From Cytobacillus depressus (GTDB lineage: Bacteria > Bacillota > Bacilli > Bacillales > Cytobacillaceae): 64,000 nt of DNA. Positions 1 to 9,021 of this stretch are shown piece after piece (within the stretch, counting starts at the first letter, position 1; every line of letters starts with the position of its first letter). Under the pieces are notes generated by a model that ran no database searches, was not told the origin of the DNA, and saw nothing but the letters and a program-made list of their open reading frames with translations. The position numbers and the translations under genes are program-made. The DNA lies in contig NZ_WBOS01000003.1 in NCBI RefSeq assembly GCF_008923245.1, forward strand, positions 310,001-374,000. The letters are read 5' to 3'.

Positions 1-1
1 A

Positions 2-952
2 GATGTTCCGTGGCATGCAGGAAATTGGTATTTTAATATGCATTCCATTGGCTTTGAGCATGAGGGATTCGCCGCAAAGGGGACTGATTGGTACAGTGAG
101 CAAATGTATCGTTCCTCTGCAAAACTAGTAAAATACTTAGCTGAAAGATTTAATATTCCTATCGACAGGCAGCATATCATTGGCCATGATGAAATTCCTG
201 GATTGACACCTGCTAGACAGGCAGCAATGCATTGGGATCCAGGCGCATATTGGGATTGGTCACATTTCTTTAATCTTCTTGGCGAGCCAATTAACCCGAG
301 TAAAGGGGATAAGAAAAGCGGCATTGTGACCATTAAGCCGAATTTCAACACAAACAAACCGTCCTTTACCTATGGAAATCAGTTCCTGGAACCTCAATCT
401 TCCAGTCTCATTCATTTGTATACGGAACCGAGCTTCGAGGCTCCGCTTATAAGTGACCCGCATATTTACAGAAGTGGCGGAAAGGGCACAGCGAATCTCA
501 ATGACTGGGGCAACAAAGCTGCGATTGGACAAAGCTACTACCAAGTAGATCAACAAGGTGACTGGACTGCCATCGATTATGGCGGAAAAAAGGCTTGGTT
601 CTATAATCCAAACAGCAAATATACAGTACCAGGAAATGGAGTTCTTATCACACCTAAAAAAGGACTAGATTCCATCCCTGTCTATGGTGCAGCATTCCCA
701 GAACAATCAGCTTATGAAGGTACAGGGATTGAACAATGGGCAAGGGGAGTAGCGGAGCCATTGTATCAAATCCCTAATGGTCAAACCTATGTCGCAACTG
801 CACCGATCCAATCGGATTACTACCATGCAAAATACTTTAATGATCCTTCAACAAACCAAGTTGTAAAAGGGGAGGATGAGTATTATCAAATCTTCTTCAA
901 TCATCGTTTGGGATTTGTGAAGAAGAGTGATGTGGAGGTGGTGAATAAATAA
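2..952 (+). CDS. N-acetylmuramoyl-L-alanine amidase (Amidase_2), 5' end outside window
   Basis: The reading frame is open from base 2, so the gene starts upstream of the window; the ATG at 38 is internal. The first residues read DVPWHAGNWYFNMHSIGFEHEG-like, with the HAGN and H-S-I-G-x-E-H-E-G elements of zinc-dependent Amidase_2 (T7 lysozyme-like) enzymes. The later IIGHDEIPG and the Asp-Pro-Gly after HWD fit the same fold, with His as zinc ligand. This family cleaves the amide bond between N-acetylmuramic acid and L-alanine of peptidoglycan. After about residue 100 come two SH3-like segments (LYTEPSFEAPLIS..., then IPVYGAAFPEQS...), probably wall binding. The signal peptide, if any, is off-window. 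The TAA at 950-952 is followed one base later by a REP-like element. The family call is firm; the exact substrate is inferred. Confidence 0.9.
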   Translation, partial: DVPWHAGNWYFNMHSIGFEHEGFAAKGTDWYSEQMYRSSAKLVKYLAERFNIPIDRQHIIGHDEIPGLTPARQAAMHWDPGAYWDWSHFFNLLGEPINPSKGDKKSGIVTIKPNFNTNKPSFTYGNQFLEPQSSSLIHLYTEPSFEAPLISDPHIYRSGGKGTANLNDWGNKAAIGQSYYQVDQQGDWTAIDYGGKKAWFYNPNSKYTVPGNGVLITPKKGLDSIPVYGAAFPEQSAYEGTGIEQWARGVAEPLYQIPNGQTYVATAPIQSDYYHAKYFNDPSTNQVVKGEDEYYQIFFNHRLGFVKKSDVEVVNK

Positions 953-953
953 A

Positions 954-1021
954 GTGTCCACCAAGGGTGTCAGACACCGCTCGTGGACAAATGGACATTT
1001 TTTCCGCGGGTGATGGACACT
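954..1021 (+). repeat. REP-like element, copy 1
   Basis: The odd palindrome GGTGTCAGACACC lies at 966-978, followed by CGTGGACA, a T-run ending in TCC, and TGGACACT. This copy also has an upstream arm, AGTGTCCACC (953-962), complementary to the distal TGGACACT, so the whole unit could fold as one stem-loop. It begins one base after the amidase stop codon. Confidence 0.85.
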
Positions 1022-1198
1022 CTCTTGGATTGGGTTTCACGTTAAAAATGGAGAAAACGAAATTAACAGAAAACTCTAATTTATTCTAAAATGAAATTTT
1101 CAAGAATATAGGAAACCTATCGAGAGGGGGTGAGGTACATTACGAAGCAATAATAAAACTAATAGAATCTGGGTATACGAGACAAAGGGGAGAAATCG

Positions 1199-2737
1199 GT
1201 GAAGAAATTATTGGCGAGTCTATCTATTTTTATTTTAGTAATGGCTGGTTGTTCAAATGCAAAAGAAACCGGACAGGAAAAGCCTGTAGAAAAAAATGGG
1301 TCGAAGACACTCATAATTGCTAACGGTTCAGATGTTTCATCTTTCGATATTCATAATCACAATTCAACCAGTACGGAATCTGTACACGTAAATATGTTCA
1401 ACTATCTCGTGAAAAACAGCGGTGATAAGGGTTTTTTACCTGACTTAGCCGAAAGTTGGGAAAACAAAGATGAAAAAACGTGGACATTCAAGCTTAAAGA
1501 AGAGGTCAAGTTCCATAACGGAGAAGACCTAACTGCAGACGATGTGAAGTTCACTCTTGAACGTGTGGCAAGAGATGAAACCTTACTTGAGAATGGGGCA
1601 TATAAACAAATTAAAGAAGTAGTTGTAAAAAATGATTATGAGTTTGATATTGTTACTGAAAATCCCGAACCCGCTTTACTAAACAGACTTTCACGTATTG
1701 GTTCGGGAATCCTGCCAAAAGACTATATAGAAAAGGAAGGCTGGGATGTATTCCTCAATCATCCAATCGGTTCCGGTCCGTATAAATTTAAGGAATGGAA
1801 AAAGGATGATCGTCTCGTATTGGTGCCTTTTGAAGACTATTTTGGAGACGCTCCGAAATGGGAGGAAGTAATATTTAGAAGCATCCCTGAAGATTCAACG
1901 CGCGTTTCAGAAGTAATAACGGGCGGTGTCGATATCGCATTTAATATTCCGCCAACAGACTTGGAACGGATCGAATCGACAGAAGGAGTTACAACGAAAA
2001 AATCGCCATCCCAGCGTGTTATGCTGCTAGTTCTTCGTACGGATGATGGTTATGCTACCTCGGATCCGCGAGTCCGGGAAGCCATCGACTTAGCCATTGA
2101 TAAACAAGCGATTGTAGATTCCTTGCTCGGAGGCTCGGCAACAGTAACCCGGACGAGAGTTACGCCGGGTAATGTTGGTGCCAATGAGGATTTATATGGA
2201 GTGACATTGTATGACCCGGAAAGAGCAAAGCAATTATTAGCTGAAGCGGGTTATGCAGATGGCCTCACTATATCATTCAGTGCAAATAATGGAGCCTACT
2301 TGAAAGATAAGGAGTCTGTTGAATTGATGGCTTCGATGCTTGCGGAAGTAGGTATTACAGCTAAATTGGAATCTATGGAAGCCAGTGCGTTTAGAACTAA
2401 ATATCATGATCGTGCATTTGGGGAAATGTTTTTAATTGGATATGGAAATTCTATGTTTGATGCATCGCTTGCGCTTCAGCGTTTGCAATTTGATCAAGCA
2501 AAAGGTGAAACGGATTATGACAATCCAAAGACAGAGGCGTTATTGAAGTCCGCTGAATCAAACATGAATTTGGAGGAACGTGTCAAGCAATATCAAGAAG
2601 CACAGGAGATAATTGCCGAAGATCGACCTCAGATTTACTTATATCAACTGCAGTCAATTTATGCTGTGAATGAACGACTTAATTTCGAACCCCGATTGGA
2701 TGAAATGTTTTATGTGGATAACATCACTTTGAAATAA
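1199..2737 (+). CDS. Peptide ABC transporter substrate-binding lipoprotein (SBP family 5), paralogue 1
   Basis: An extracytoplasmic solute-binding protein of the OppA/DppA class (SBP_bac_5), 512 aa. The N-terminus is a lipoprotein signal peptide with lipobox VMAGC, so Cys is about residue 17 and the protein would be tethered to the outer membrane face. The family features DLAESWE..., W-x-F-K-L-K-x-x-V-K-F-H-N-G and GSGPYKFKEW are present. A GTG start is used with AAAGGGGAG (about 1185-1193) as Shine-Dalgarno. It is highly similar along its whole length to the protein at 5578-7125, and the two bracket two M20 hydrolases. A weak U-tailed hairpin follows, and a separate promoter precedes the next gene, so this gene may be transcribed partly on its own. 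The ligand is probably a peptide or acylated amino acid, inferred from the hydrolase neighbours. Confidence 0.9.
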   Translation: MKKLLASLSIFILVMAGCSNAKETGQEKPVEKNGSKTLIIANGSDVSSFDIHNHNSTSTESVHVNMFNYLVKNSGDKGFLPDLAESWENKDEKTWTFKLKEEVKFHNGEDLTADDVKFTLERVARDETLLENGAYKQIKEVVVKNDYEFDIVTENPEPALLNRLSRIGSGILPKDYIEKEGWDVFLNHPIGSGPYKFKEWKKDDRLVLVPFEDYFGDAPKWEEVIFRSIPEDSTRVSEVITGGVDIAFNIPPTDLERIESTEGVTTKKSPSQRVMLLVLRTDDGYATSDPRVREAIDLAIDKQAIVDSLLGGSATVTRTRVTPGNVGANEDLYGVTLYDPERAKQLLAEAGYADGLTISFSANNGAYLKDKESVELMASMLAEVGITAKLESMEASAFRTKYHDRAFGEMFLIGYGNSMFDASLALQRLQFDQAKGETDYDNPKTEALLKSAESNMNLEERVKQYQEAQEIIAEDRPQIYLYQLQSIYAVNERLNFEPRLDEMFYVDNITLK

Positions 2738-2757
2738 AAAGAACTAACTGGACAATG

Positions 2758-2800
2758 GGCTACCTAAGCGTTGAACTCAATCACGCTAGGCAGTCTTTTT
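2758..2800 (+). terminator. Probable terminator after SBP paralogue 1
   Basis: An imperfect stem pairs CCTAAGCGT with ACGCTAGG (one bulged A) and is followed by CTTTTT. Moderate strength. Confidence 0.55.
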
Positions 2801-2887
2801 GATGTTTATGGATAATTTCCTTTAATAGTTCTTTATAACTATACTTAAACAGAATAATTGAAATATATTAAAAAATCAAAATAATAA

Positions 2888-2916
2888 TTGACAGAAAAAT
2901 AAAATACAGGTAAATT
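2888..2916 (+). promoter_or_regulatory. SigA-type promoter before the M20 gene
   Basis: TTGACA (2888-2893), a 17-bp spacer and TAAATT (2911-2916). The -35 is a perfect consensus match and the region is strongly AT-rich. It would start transcription near 2923, ahead of the M20 gene at 2966, separating the operon from the first binding-protein gene. Confidence 0.65.
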
Positions 2917-2965
2917 AAAGAAAAAATAATTTTGGTTATTTTCCGAAAAGGGTGATAATTGGAAA

Positions 2966-4363
2966 ATGTTAAATGAAATCTATGAGTATATCGAACAAAG
3001 AAGAGATGATTATTTAGGTTGGTTAACTGAATTTTGTAAGATTCCTAGTGTTGCCGCTCAAAATAGGGGGATGAAAGAGAGTGTTCAGTATCTCGGAAAT
3101 CTTTTCGAATCAGCGTTCGAACAATCTCCGGAAGTTTTGGATACAGGCGGATACCCGGTTGTATTCTCTCATTTGAAAGGAGACGCTGACACGATACTAA
3201 GCTTCTATAATCATTATGATGTGCAGCCAGAGGAACCGATCGAGTTATGGAAAACACCGCCTTTTGAACCAACTATTGTGGACGATAAGATTTATGCCAG
3301 GGGAATTGCAGATAACAAGGGGAATTTAATTGCAAGAATGGCAGCTGTCCATGCCATTAAAGAAGTCGCAGGCAGATTACCAATTGATATTAAATTCATC
3401 TTTGAGGGTGAAGAAGAGATTGGGAGTATCAATCTCGGAGCTTTTGCTGAGAAAAATCAGGGAAAAATCCAATCCGATGGTTGTGTATGGGAGTTTGGCT
3501 ATCGTGATGCGGATGAGCGGCTTCAAGTTTCGCTTGGGGTTAAAGGAATGCTTTATGTAGAACTGTTCACTAAAGGGGCTAAAACCGATCTCCATTCTGC
3601 TCAAGCTTCGATTGTTGAAAGTCCCGTTTGGCGATTGGTCTGGGCTTTGAATCTATTAAAGGATAAAAACGAGCAAGTATTGATACCAGGTTTTTACGAT
3701 GATATTGCCCCGTTGACAGAAGAAGATAAACAACTGATCCAGCATTATCGATTGGAAGAGGATAATTTGAAAAAGCATTTGGAAATCGATGCTTTTGTGA
3801 ACGGATTGACAGGTGACAAGCTGAAAAATAAACATATTTTCGAACCTACTTGCAACATATGCGGAATCCATGGCGGGTATACGGGAGAAGGCTCGAAGAC
3901 GGTTCTGCCATCCGAAGCGTTTGCAAAAATAGATTTTCGGTTAGTGCCGGGCCAAAGCCCGCAAAAAATATTGGAATCGTTGCGGAGTTACCTCGATGAC
4001 AACGGTTTTGATGATATCGGAATCCGTGTGTTCGGGAAAGAAGATGCCGCTCGAACACACCCATCTGAAAAGATTGTTGAAGCGGCTATCGAAACAATTG
4101 AGTCATATACGAAGCAGAAACCAAATACTATTCCGAATACTCCAGGGACAGGCCCGATGTATGAATTGTGTCAAAAGTTCGGGATTCCTTCTGTATCTTT
4201 TGGAGTCGGGCACTTTGCTTCCTACACACATGCCCCGAATGAAAATATTCGAGTAGAAGATTTTATTGATGGCATAAAGATGATGGCGGCACTTGTTCTC
4301 AAATTCGGTGAGAAAATGCAAAAAGTAAAGGAGAGTTCGCATGGTGACGGGACTAATGAATAA
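2966..4363 (+). CDS. M20 family metallopeptidase (dipeptidase / ArgE-DapE-like)
   Basis: A two-zinc M20 hydrolase of 465 aa, probably cytoplasmic because no signal peptide is seen. The metal-site motifs are visible: FYNHYDVQP (His-x-Asp), ADNKGN, FEGEEEIGS (catalytic Glu pair) and a C-terminal GHFASYTHAPNE with the last His ligand. Length and order fit the long M20 dipeptidase/carboxypeptidase branch. It has its own promoter and overlaps the next M20 gene by 23 nt, which suggests translational coupling. Sitting between two peptide-binding protein genes, it probably hydrolyses what the transporter imports. The substrate cannot be told from sequence: a dipeptide, an N-acyl amino acid or a succinyl-diaminopimelate-like compound are all possible. 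Confidence 0.9.
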   Translation: MLNEIYEYIEQRRDDYLGWLTEFCKIPSVAAQNRGMKESVQYLGNLFESAFEQSPEVLDTGGYPVVFSHLKGDADTILSFYNHYDVQPEEPIELWKTPPFEPTIVDDKIYARGIADNKGNLIARMAAVHAIKEVAGRLPIDIKFIFEGEEEIGSINLGAFAEKNQGKIQSDGCVWEFGYRDADERLQVSLGVKGMLYVELFTKGAKTDLHSAQASIVESPVWRLVWALNLLKDKNEQVLIPGFYDDIAPLTEEDKQLIQHYRLEEDNLKKHLEIDAFVNGLTGDKLKNKHIFEPTCNICGIHGGYTGEGSKTVLPSEAFAKIDFRLVPGQSPQKILESLRSYLDDNGFDDIGIRVFGKEDAARTHPSEKIVEAAIETIESYTKQKPNTIPNTPGTGPMYELCQKFGIPSVSFGVGHFASYTHAPNENIRVEDFIDGIKMMAALVLKFGEKMQKVKESSHGDGTNE

Positions 4364-5573
4364 TAAGCAATTCAAGAAGCTGAAAGAAGTGAATCCGGTA
4401 TTATTTAAAACGGTAACATCTCTATTTGACGAGCTTGTACAAATACGAAGAGATTTAAGGAAACATCCGGAGTTAGCATTTCAAGAAAATCGTACGTCTT
4501 CCATCGTCGCAAAGTATTTGAAAAGCTGGGGTTATGAAGTGCAAGAAGGAGTCGGTAAAACCGGTGTCATCGGGATTTTAAGAGGCCAGGAAGAAGGCAA
4601 GGTCATTGGGCTAAGGGCTGATATGGATGCCCTGCCAATGCCGGATGAAATCGAAGAGGAATACAAGAGTATTCATGAAGGAGTTGCACATACATGTGGC
4701 CATGACATACATACGACAAATCTACTTGGAGTGGCAAAAGTTTTTTCGCTCATTGGGGTAAAAAAAGGCACTTTAAAACTTATTTTCCAACCCGCGGAGG
4801 AAATCGGTGATGGTGCAAAAGCGATGATTGAGGATGGTGCACTTGAAAATCCCCGAATGGATATGATGGCAGGGTTACACGTGGCGCCTTCGCTGCGTGT
4901 AGGGGAATTTTCAGTTTCTAATGCGGAATATAGCGGCGCGGCGGTCGACATCTTTAAACTCGAGGTATCAGGAAAAGGCGGTCATGCTGCCCATCCCCAC
5001 CTAGCAATCGATTCAGTCATGATTACAGCACAAATTCTTGTCGCCCTCCAACAAATCGTAAGTAGGCAAATTGACCCACTTGATTCTGTTGTATTAAGCA
5101 TCGGTCAAATCAATGGAGGAACGAAAGGAACCATCCTCCCTGATACTGTCACTGTAAATGGGACGGTGAGGACTTTGAAGCCGGAGACAAGAAAAGAAAT
5201 GGAGGAACGGATTAGACAAATTGCTGATAATATTGCTGCTGCATTTGGAGGGTCTTGCAAATTGACTTACGACTATTCATGCCCGTCAGTTAAAAATGAC
5301 GATGCGGCTAAGCAGTTTTTCATCGAAACGGTTACTGATATTTTCGGACATGAGGCGATTCAATATTCCAACCCATCCATGGGCGGTGAAGACTTTTCTT
5401 ATTTCTCCCAAGAGGTGCCAGCTGTCTTTTTCAGATTAGGGACGAGCTCGGGGGAAGCCACATCGTACAGCATCCATAATACAAAATTTAATGGAGACGA
5501 AAAAGCGATGTTATATGGAGTCGCGATCATGAGTTGTTTAGTTCAATCATACTTACAAAAAGAGGAGTGGTAA
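4341..5573 (+). CDS. M20D amidohydrolase (hippurate / N-acyl-amino-acid hydrolase type)
   Basis: 410 aa, with the M20D signature of a metal-binding Cys: HTCGHDIHTTNLLG. RADMDALPM, FQPAEEIGDGAKAMI (general-base Glu), MAGLHV and GKGGHAAHPH are also present. This subfamily includes hippurate hydrolase, N-acetyl-diaminopimelate deacetylase and IAA-amino-acid hydrolases, which release free amino acids from N-acylated ones. The start at 4341 has an AAAGGAG ribosome site 7 nt upstream and lies inside the preceding gene. An alternative ATG at 4356 is less well placed. The gene ends 4 nt before the second binding protein. Two different M20 enzymes in tandem suggest a two-step breakdown, for example peptide cleavage and then deacylation; this is inference. 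Confidence 0.92.
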   Translation: MVTGLMNNKQFKKLKEVNPVLFKTVTSLFDELVQIRRDLRKHPELAFQENRTSSIVAKYLKSWGYEVQEGVGKTGVIGILRGQEEGKVIGLRADMDALPMPDEIEEEYKSIHEGVAHTCGHDIHTTNLLGVAKVFSLIGVKKGTLKLIFQPAEEIGDGAKAMIEDGALENPRMDMMAGLHVAPSLRVGEFSVSNAEYSGAAVDIFKLEVSGKGGHAAHPHLAIDSVMITAQILVALQQIVSRQIDPLDSVVLSIGQINGGTKGTILPDTVTVNGTVRTLKPETRKEMEERIRQIADNIAAAFGGSCKLTYDYSCPSVKNDDAAKQFFIETVTDIFGHEAIQYSNPSMGGEDFSYFSQEVPAVFFRLGTSSGEATSYSIHNTKFNGDEKAMLYGVAIMSCLVQSYLQKEEW

Positions 5574-5577
5574 TGGA

Positions 5578-7125
5578 ATGAAGAAGAGTTTACTGATATA
5601 CATTTTCATTTTAATCTTCGTTATTGCAGGTTGCTCGAATAATAAAGGGGAAAAAGCTGTTGAAGGGAAACCAGTGGAACAAAGTGATTCGAAGAGACTT
5701 GTCATTGCAAATGGAACGGATGTCACATCATTCGATATTCATAATCACAATACGACGAGCACTGAAGCCGTACATGTCAACATGTTCAATTACCTTGTGA
5801 AAAATGCAGGGAAGGACGGCTTCAAACCCGACTTGGCTGAAAGCTGGGAAAACATTAATGATACGACCTGGTCATTCAAGCTTAAAGAGGGTGTCAAATT
5901 CCATAACGGGGATGAACTAACTGCAGATGATGTCAAATTCACTCTTGAACGTGTTGCAAAAGACAATACGCTCCTAGAATACGGAGCATATAAACAAATT
6001 AAAGAAGTTGCTGTGAAAGGCAAGTATGAGTTTGAGATTATTACTGAAAATCCGGAACCAGCGTTATTAAACCGGTTATCACGAATCGGTTCCGGCATTC
6101 TACCTAAAAGTTACATTGAAAAAGAGGGTTGGGATGTATTTTTGAACAACCCTGTCGGTACAGGACCATATAAATTAAAGGAATGGAAAAAAGATGATCG
6201 GCTTACTTTAGTTGCATTTGAAGATTACTTTGGTGAAGCGGCAAAATGGGAAGAGGTCGTATTCAGAAGTATTCCGGAAGATTCGACACGTGTTTCTGAA
6301 TTGCTAGCAGGAGGCGTTGACATAGCAGTAAATATCCCGCCGACTGATTTGCAGCGGATTGAATCGACAGACGGTGTTTCTTATAAGACATCACCTACTC
6401 AGCGAGTCATGATGCTTGTACTCCGCACGGCAAGCGGTAATGTTACTGCTGATCCTCTTGTCCGGGAAGCCATTGACCTAGCGATCGATAAGCAGGCAAT
6501 TGTCGACTCATTAATTGGCGGTGCAGGTAAAGTTACTCGTACACGTGTAACTCCTGGAAATGTCGGCGCCAACGAAGATCTTTACGGAACTACGTTGTAT
6601 GATCCAGAGAAAGCCAAGGAACTTTTGGCAAAAGCGGGTTATGCGGATGGACTTACACTAACACTAAGTTCCCCTAACGGACGTTATTTAAAAGATAAAG
6701 AAACTGCGGAATTGATGGCTGCCATGCTTTCTGAAGTTGGAATCAAAATTGAACTTGAGCTTCTAGAGTGGAGTGCCTTCAATACGAAGTATCAAGAAAG
6801 ATCATTTGGTGATATGTTCTTCATCGGATACGGAAACTCAATGTTTGACGGATCCCTTGCATTGGACCGCTTGAAATTTGAAAATGCTGCTAAAGAAACA
6901 GATTATAACAATCCTGAAACAGAAACGCTATTGAATGCAGCGGAGTCCAATATGAATCCGGAAGAGCGTGTGAAGCAATACCAAAAAGCTCAAGAGTTAA
7001 TTGCGGAGGATCGCCCTCAGGTTTACTTATATCAATTGGAGGCCATTACCGGTATGAATGACCGAATTGACTTCCAGCCACGACTAGATGAAATGTTCTA
7101 TGTGGATGACATAACATTGAAATAA
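5578..7125 (+). CDS. Peptide ABC transporter substrate-binding lipoprotein (SBP family 5), paralogue 2
   Basis: 515 aa with lipobox VIAGC (Cys about residue 19) and the same SBP_bac_5 features as the protein at 1199-2737, such as GTGPYKLKEW and the long matching block NRLSRIGSGILPK. The two are near-duplicates, differing mainly in scattered surface positions and around the central binding region. It lies 4 nt after the M20D gene with a GAGGAG site. A U-tailed hairpin begins at its stop codon, directly before the permease genes. That arrangement is commonly used to make more binding protein than membrane transporter. The two paralogues may bind related ligands and share one permease, which is inferred from there being only one permease set. 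Confidence 0.9.
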   Translation: MKKSLLIYIFILIFVIAGCSNNKGEKAVEGKPVEQSDSKRLVIANGTDVTSFDIHNHNTTSTEAVHVNMFNYLVKNAGKDGFKPDLAESWENINDTTWSFKLKEGVKFHNGDELTADDVKFTLERVAKDNTLLEYGAYKQIKEVAVKGKYEFEIITENPEPALLNRLSRIGSGILPKSYIEKEGWDVFLNNPVGTGPYKLKEWKKDDRLTLVAFEDYFGEAAKWEEVVFRSIPEDSTRVSELLAGGVDIAVNIPPTDLQRIESTDGVSYKTSPTQRVMMLVLRTASGNVTADPLVREAIDLAIDKQAIVDSLIGGAGKVTRTRVTPGNVGANEDLYGTTLYDPEKAKELLAKAGYADGLTLTLSSPNGRYLKDKETAELMAAMLSEVGIKIELELLEWSAFNTKYQERSFGDMFFIGYGNSMFDGSLALDRLKFENAAKETDYNNPETETLLNAAESNMNPEERVKQYQKAQELIAEDRPQVYLYQLEAITGMNDRIDFQPRLDEMFYVDDITLK

Positions 7126-7152
7126 AAGAGGGAGCTTTTTCCCTCTTTTTTT
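7124..7152 (+). terminator. Intra-operon hairpin/attenuator between SBP and permease genes
   Basis: AAAAGAGGGA (7124-7133), a loop, then TCCCTCTTTT (7140-7149) and a T-run. It overlaps the SBP stop codon and lies within the operon, 20 nt before the permease gene, so partial termination is likely. Confidence 0.7.
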
Positions 7153-7173
7153 CATAAGAGGAGGCATATTTGC

Positions 7174-8088
7174 ATGAAGTATTTATTTCAAAATCTATTA
7201 AAGACGATTCCAGTTCTTCTCCTCATTACAATCATAGTTTTTGTCCTAGTCCGAGTAACAGGTGATCCTGTATCCTTGATGCTGCCTGAAACAGCTACGG
7301 ATGAAGAGCGGGAGTCGCTGAAGGAAGCTCTTGGATTTAATAAGCCGTTACCTGTTCAATACATATCTTATTTAGGTGATTTGGTGCAAGGGGATTTCGG
7401 TAACTCATTTCGCTATCAAACGGATGCGCTGGCCCTCGTATTAGAAAGGCTTCCCGCGACATTCGAACTAGCTATTGCTTCTATGATTGTCGCCATTCTA
7501 ATCTCGATTCCCTTAGGTATACTTTCCGCCGTTAAACGTAACAGTTTTATGGATCTGTTCATTACGGGCGGTGCCGTACTCGGAAGAGCAATGCCAAGTT
7601 TTTGGCTGGGAATTATGCTTATTTTGTTATTTGCGGTCAACGCACATTTTTTTCCGGTTTCCGGCAGGGGTGGTTTCCTGCATCTTGTCCTTCCCGCCCT
7701 AACGTTAGGTACGGGGATAGCCGCAGAAATGACAAGATTGATCCGTTCAAGCATGTTGGAAATACTAGGACAGGATTTTATCCGAACAGCACGAAGTAAA
7801 GGATTGATGGAGGCCGTCGTCGTCAATAAACATGCGTTTCGTAACGCGTTAATACCGGTAGTAACCATTATGGCATTGCAAACATCGACATTAATAGGCG
7901 GAACATTAATTACAGAAACGGTTTTTGCATGGCCGGGTTTGGGGCAGCTTCTAGTGCAGGCGGTCAATTTACGCGATATGGCTGTTGTCCAGGCGGCAAC
8001 ATTTCTCATTGCCATTTTTGTGATCCTAAGTAATTTAATCGCGGACCTTGTGTATAGACTACTAGATCCAAGAATCAAGTACGAGTAA
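7174..8088 (+). CDS. Peptide ABC transporter permease (DppB/OppB type)
   Basis: A 304-aa integral membrane protein with six or so hydrophobic segments. The N-terminal helix (IPVLLLITIIVFVLVRVTGDP) and the region VQYISYLGDLVQGDFGNSF are typical of DppB/OppB permeases. The EAA loop that contacts the ATPases reads DFIRTARSKGL. It follows the intra-operon hairpin with ribosome site AGAGGAGG and precedes the partner permease by 12 nt. It would form the heterodimeric channel with the protein at 8101. The transported substrate is inferred from the context of M20 hydrolases. Confidence 0.93.
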   Translation: MKYLFQNLLKTIPVLLLITIIVFVLVRVTGDPVSLMLPETATDEERESLKEALGFNKPLPVQYISYLGDLVQGDFGNSFRYQTDALALVLERLPATFELAIASMIVAILISIPLGILSAVKRNSFMDLFITGGAVLGRAMPSFWLGIMLILLFAVNAHFFPVSGRGGFLHLVLPALTLGTGIAAEMTRLIRSSMLEILGQDFIRTARSKGLMEAVVVNKHAFRNALIPVVTIMALQTSTLIGGTLITETVFAWPGLGQLLVQAVNLRDMAVVQAATFLIAIFVILSNLIADLVYRLLDPRIKYE

Positions 8089-8100
8089 GGAGGGACCTAT

Positions 8101-9006
8101 ATGAATGTAGTAACTGAGAAAATTGAGCCTAAACTTAGTCGGAAGAAGAATGGGCAAATGAATTATATCATGAGAAGACTAATCAATAGTAAAACTGGCA
8201 TCGTCGGATTATTCATTGTCATATTTGTGACAGCTATGGCGATCTTTGCTCCATTCCTAGCGATGTATGACCCCGCAAAAACAGATATCGTCCATCGTTT
8301 AATCCCTCCTTTTTGGATGGAAGGCGGAACGATGGATTATCCGTTAGGTACGGACAACTTGGGTCGTGACGTGCTGAGCAGGATCATCTTCGGATCTAGA
8401 GTCTCTTTATTGGTTGGAATTAGTTCTGTAATATTGGCAGGCATTATTGGCATGTTTTTCGGATTGGTCGCAGGATTTTACGGTAAAGTATGGGATTTTA
8501 TTATCATGAGGACGGTTGATTCATTCCTTGCGATTCCTAATATTTTGTTTATGCTAATCATTCTTGCTGTTCTTGGACCAAGTGTGACGACGTTAATTCT
8601 TGTCCTTGGAGGAACGTCTTGGGTTGTTTATGCAAGGATGGTGCGAAGTGAGACTCTAAGTGTAAAAGAAAGAGATTTTGTCCGTTCTGGCAGGGCGATT
8701 GGTGCAAAAGATTATAGAATTATTATGAAGTACATTTTACCAAATGTCGTTTCTTCATTTATCGTAATTGCAACTTTGAATGTAGCATCGACGATCATTT
8801 TGGAAGCAAGCCTTAGTTTTCTCGGTCTTGGAATCCAGTCACCGGACGTTTCATGGGGCCTTATGCTGAGTGATGGGCGGGAATATGTGGCAACGAGCTG
8901 GTGGGTAGCTACATTTCCGGGTATCGCCATTACCATTACCGTTCTAGGAGTAATATTCCTTGGTGACTGGTTAAGAGACGTACTCGATCCTAAAATTAAA
9001 GACTAA
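8101..9006 (+). CDS. Peptide ABC transporter permease (DppC/OppC type)
   Basis: 301 aa. The N-terminal OppC-type cytoplasmic segment is followed by a first membrane helix (GIVGLFIVIFVTAMAIFAPF). Then comes the family feature YPLGTDNLGRDVLSRIIFGSR and the EAA loop DFVRSGRAIGAKDYRII. LSFLGLGIQSPDVSWG near the C-terminus is characteristic of this permease family. The AAGGAGGG ribosome site is well spaced. It would pair with the preceding permease and is followed at 15 nt by the first ATPase gene. Confidence 0.93.
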   Translation: MNVVTEKIEPKLSRKKNGQMNYIMRRLINSKTGIVGLFIVIFVTAMAIFAPFLAMYDPAKTDIVHRLIPPFWMEGGTMDYPLGTDNLGRDVLSRIIFGSRVSLLVGISSVILAGIIGMFFGLVAGFYGKVWDFIIMRTVDSFLAIPNILFMLIILAVLGPSVTTLILVLGGTSWVVYARMVRSETLSVKERDFVRSGRAIGAKDYRIIMKYILPNVVSSFIVIATLNVASTIILEASLSFLGLGIQSPDVSWGLMLSDGREYVATSWWVATFPGIAITITVLGVIFLGDWLRDVLDPKIKD

Positions 9007-9021
9007 CTGTGAGGTGGGAAT

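Noticed and set aside
7416..8078. 220-aa minus-strand ORF
   Set aside because: It lies wholly within the permease gene in another frame, is rich in Arg/Thr/Ser runs with no recognisable domain, and has no ribosome site.
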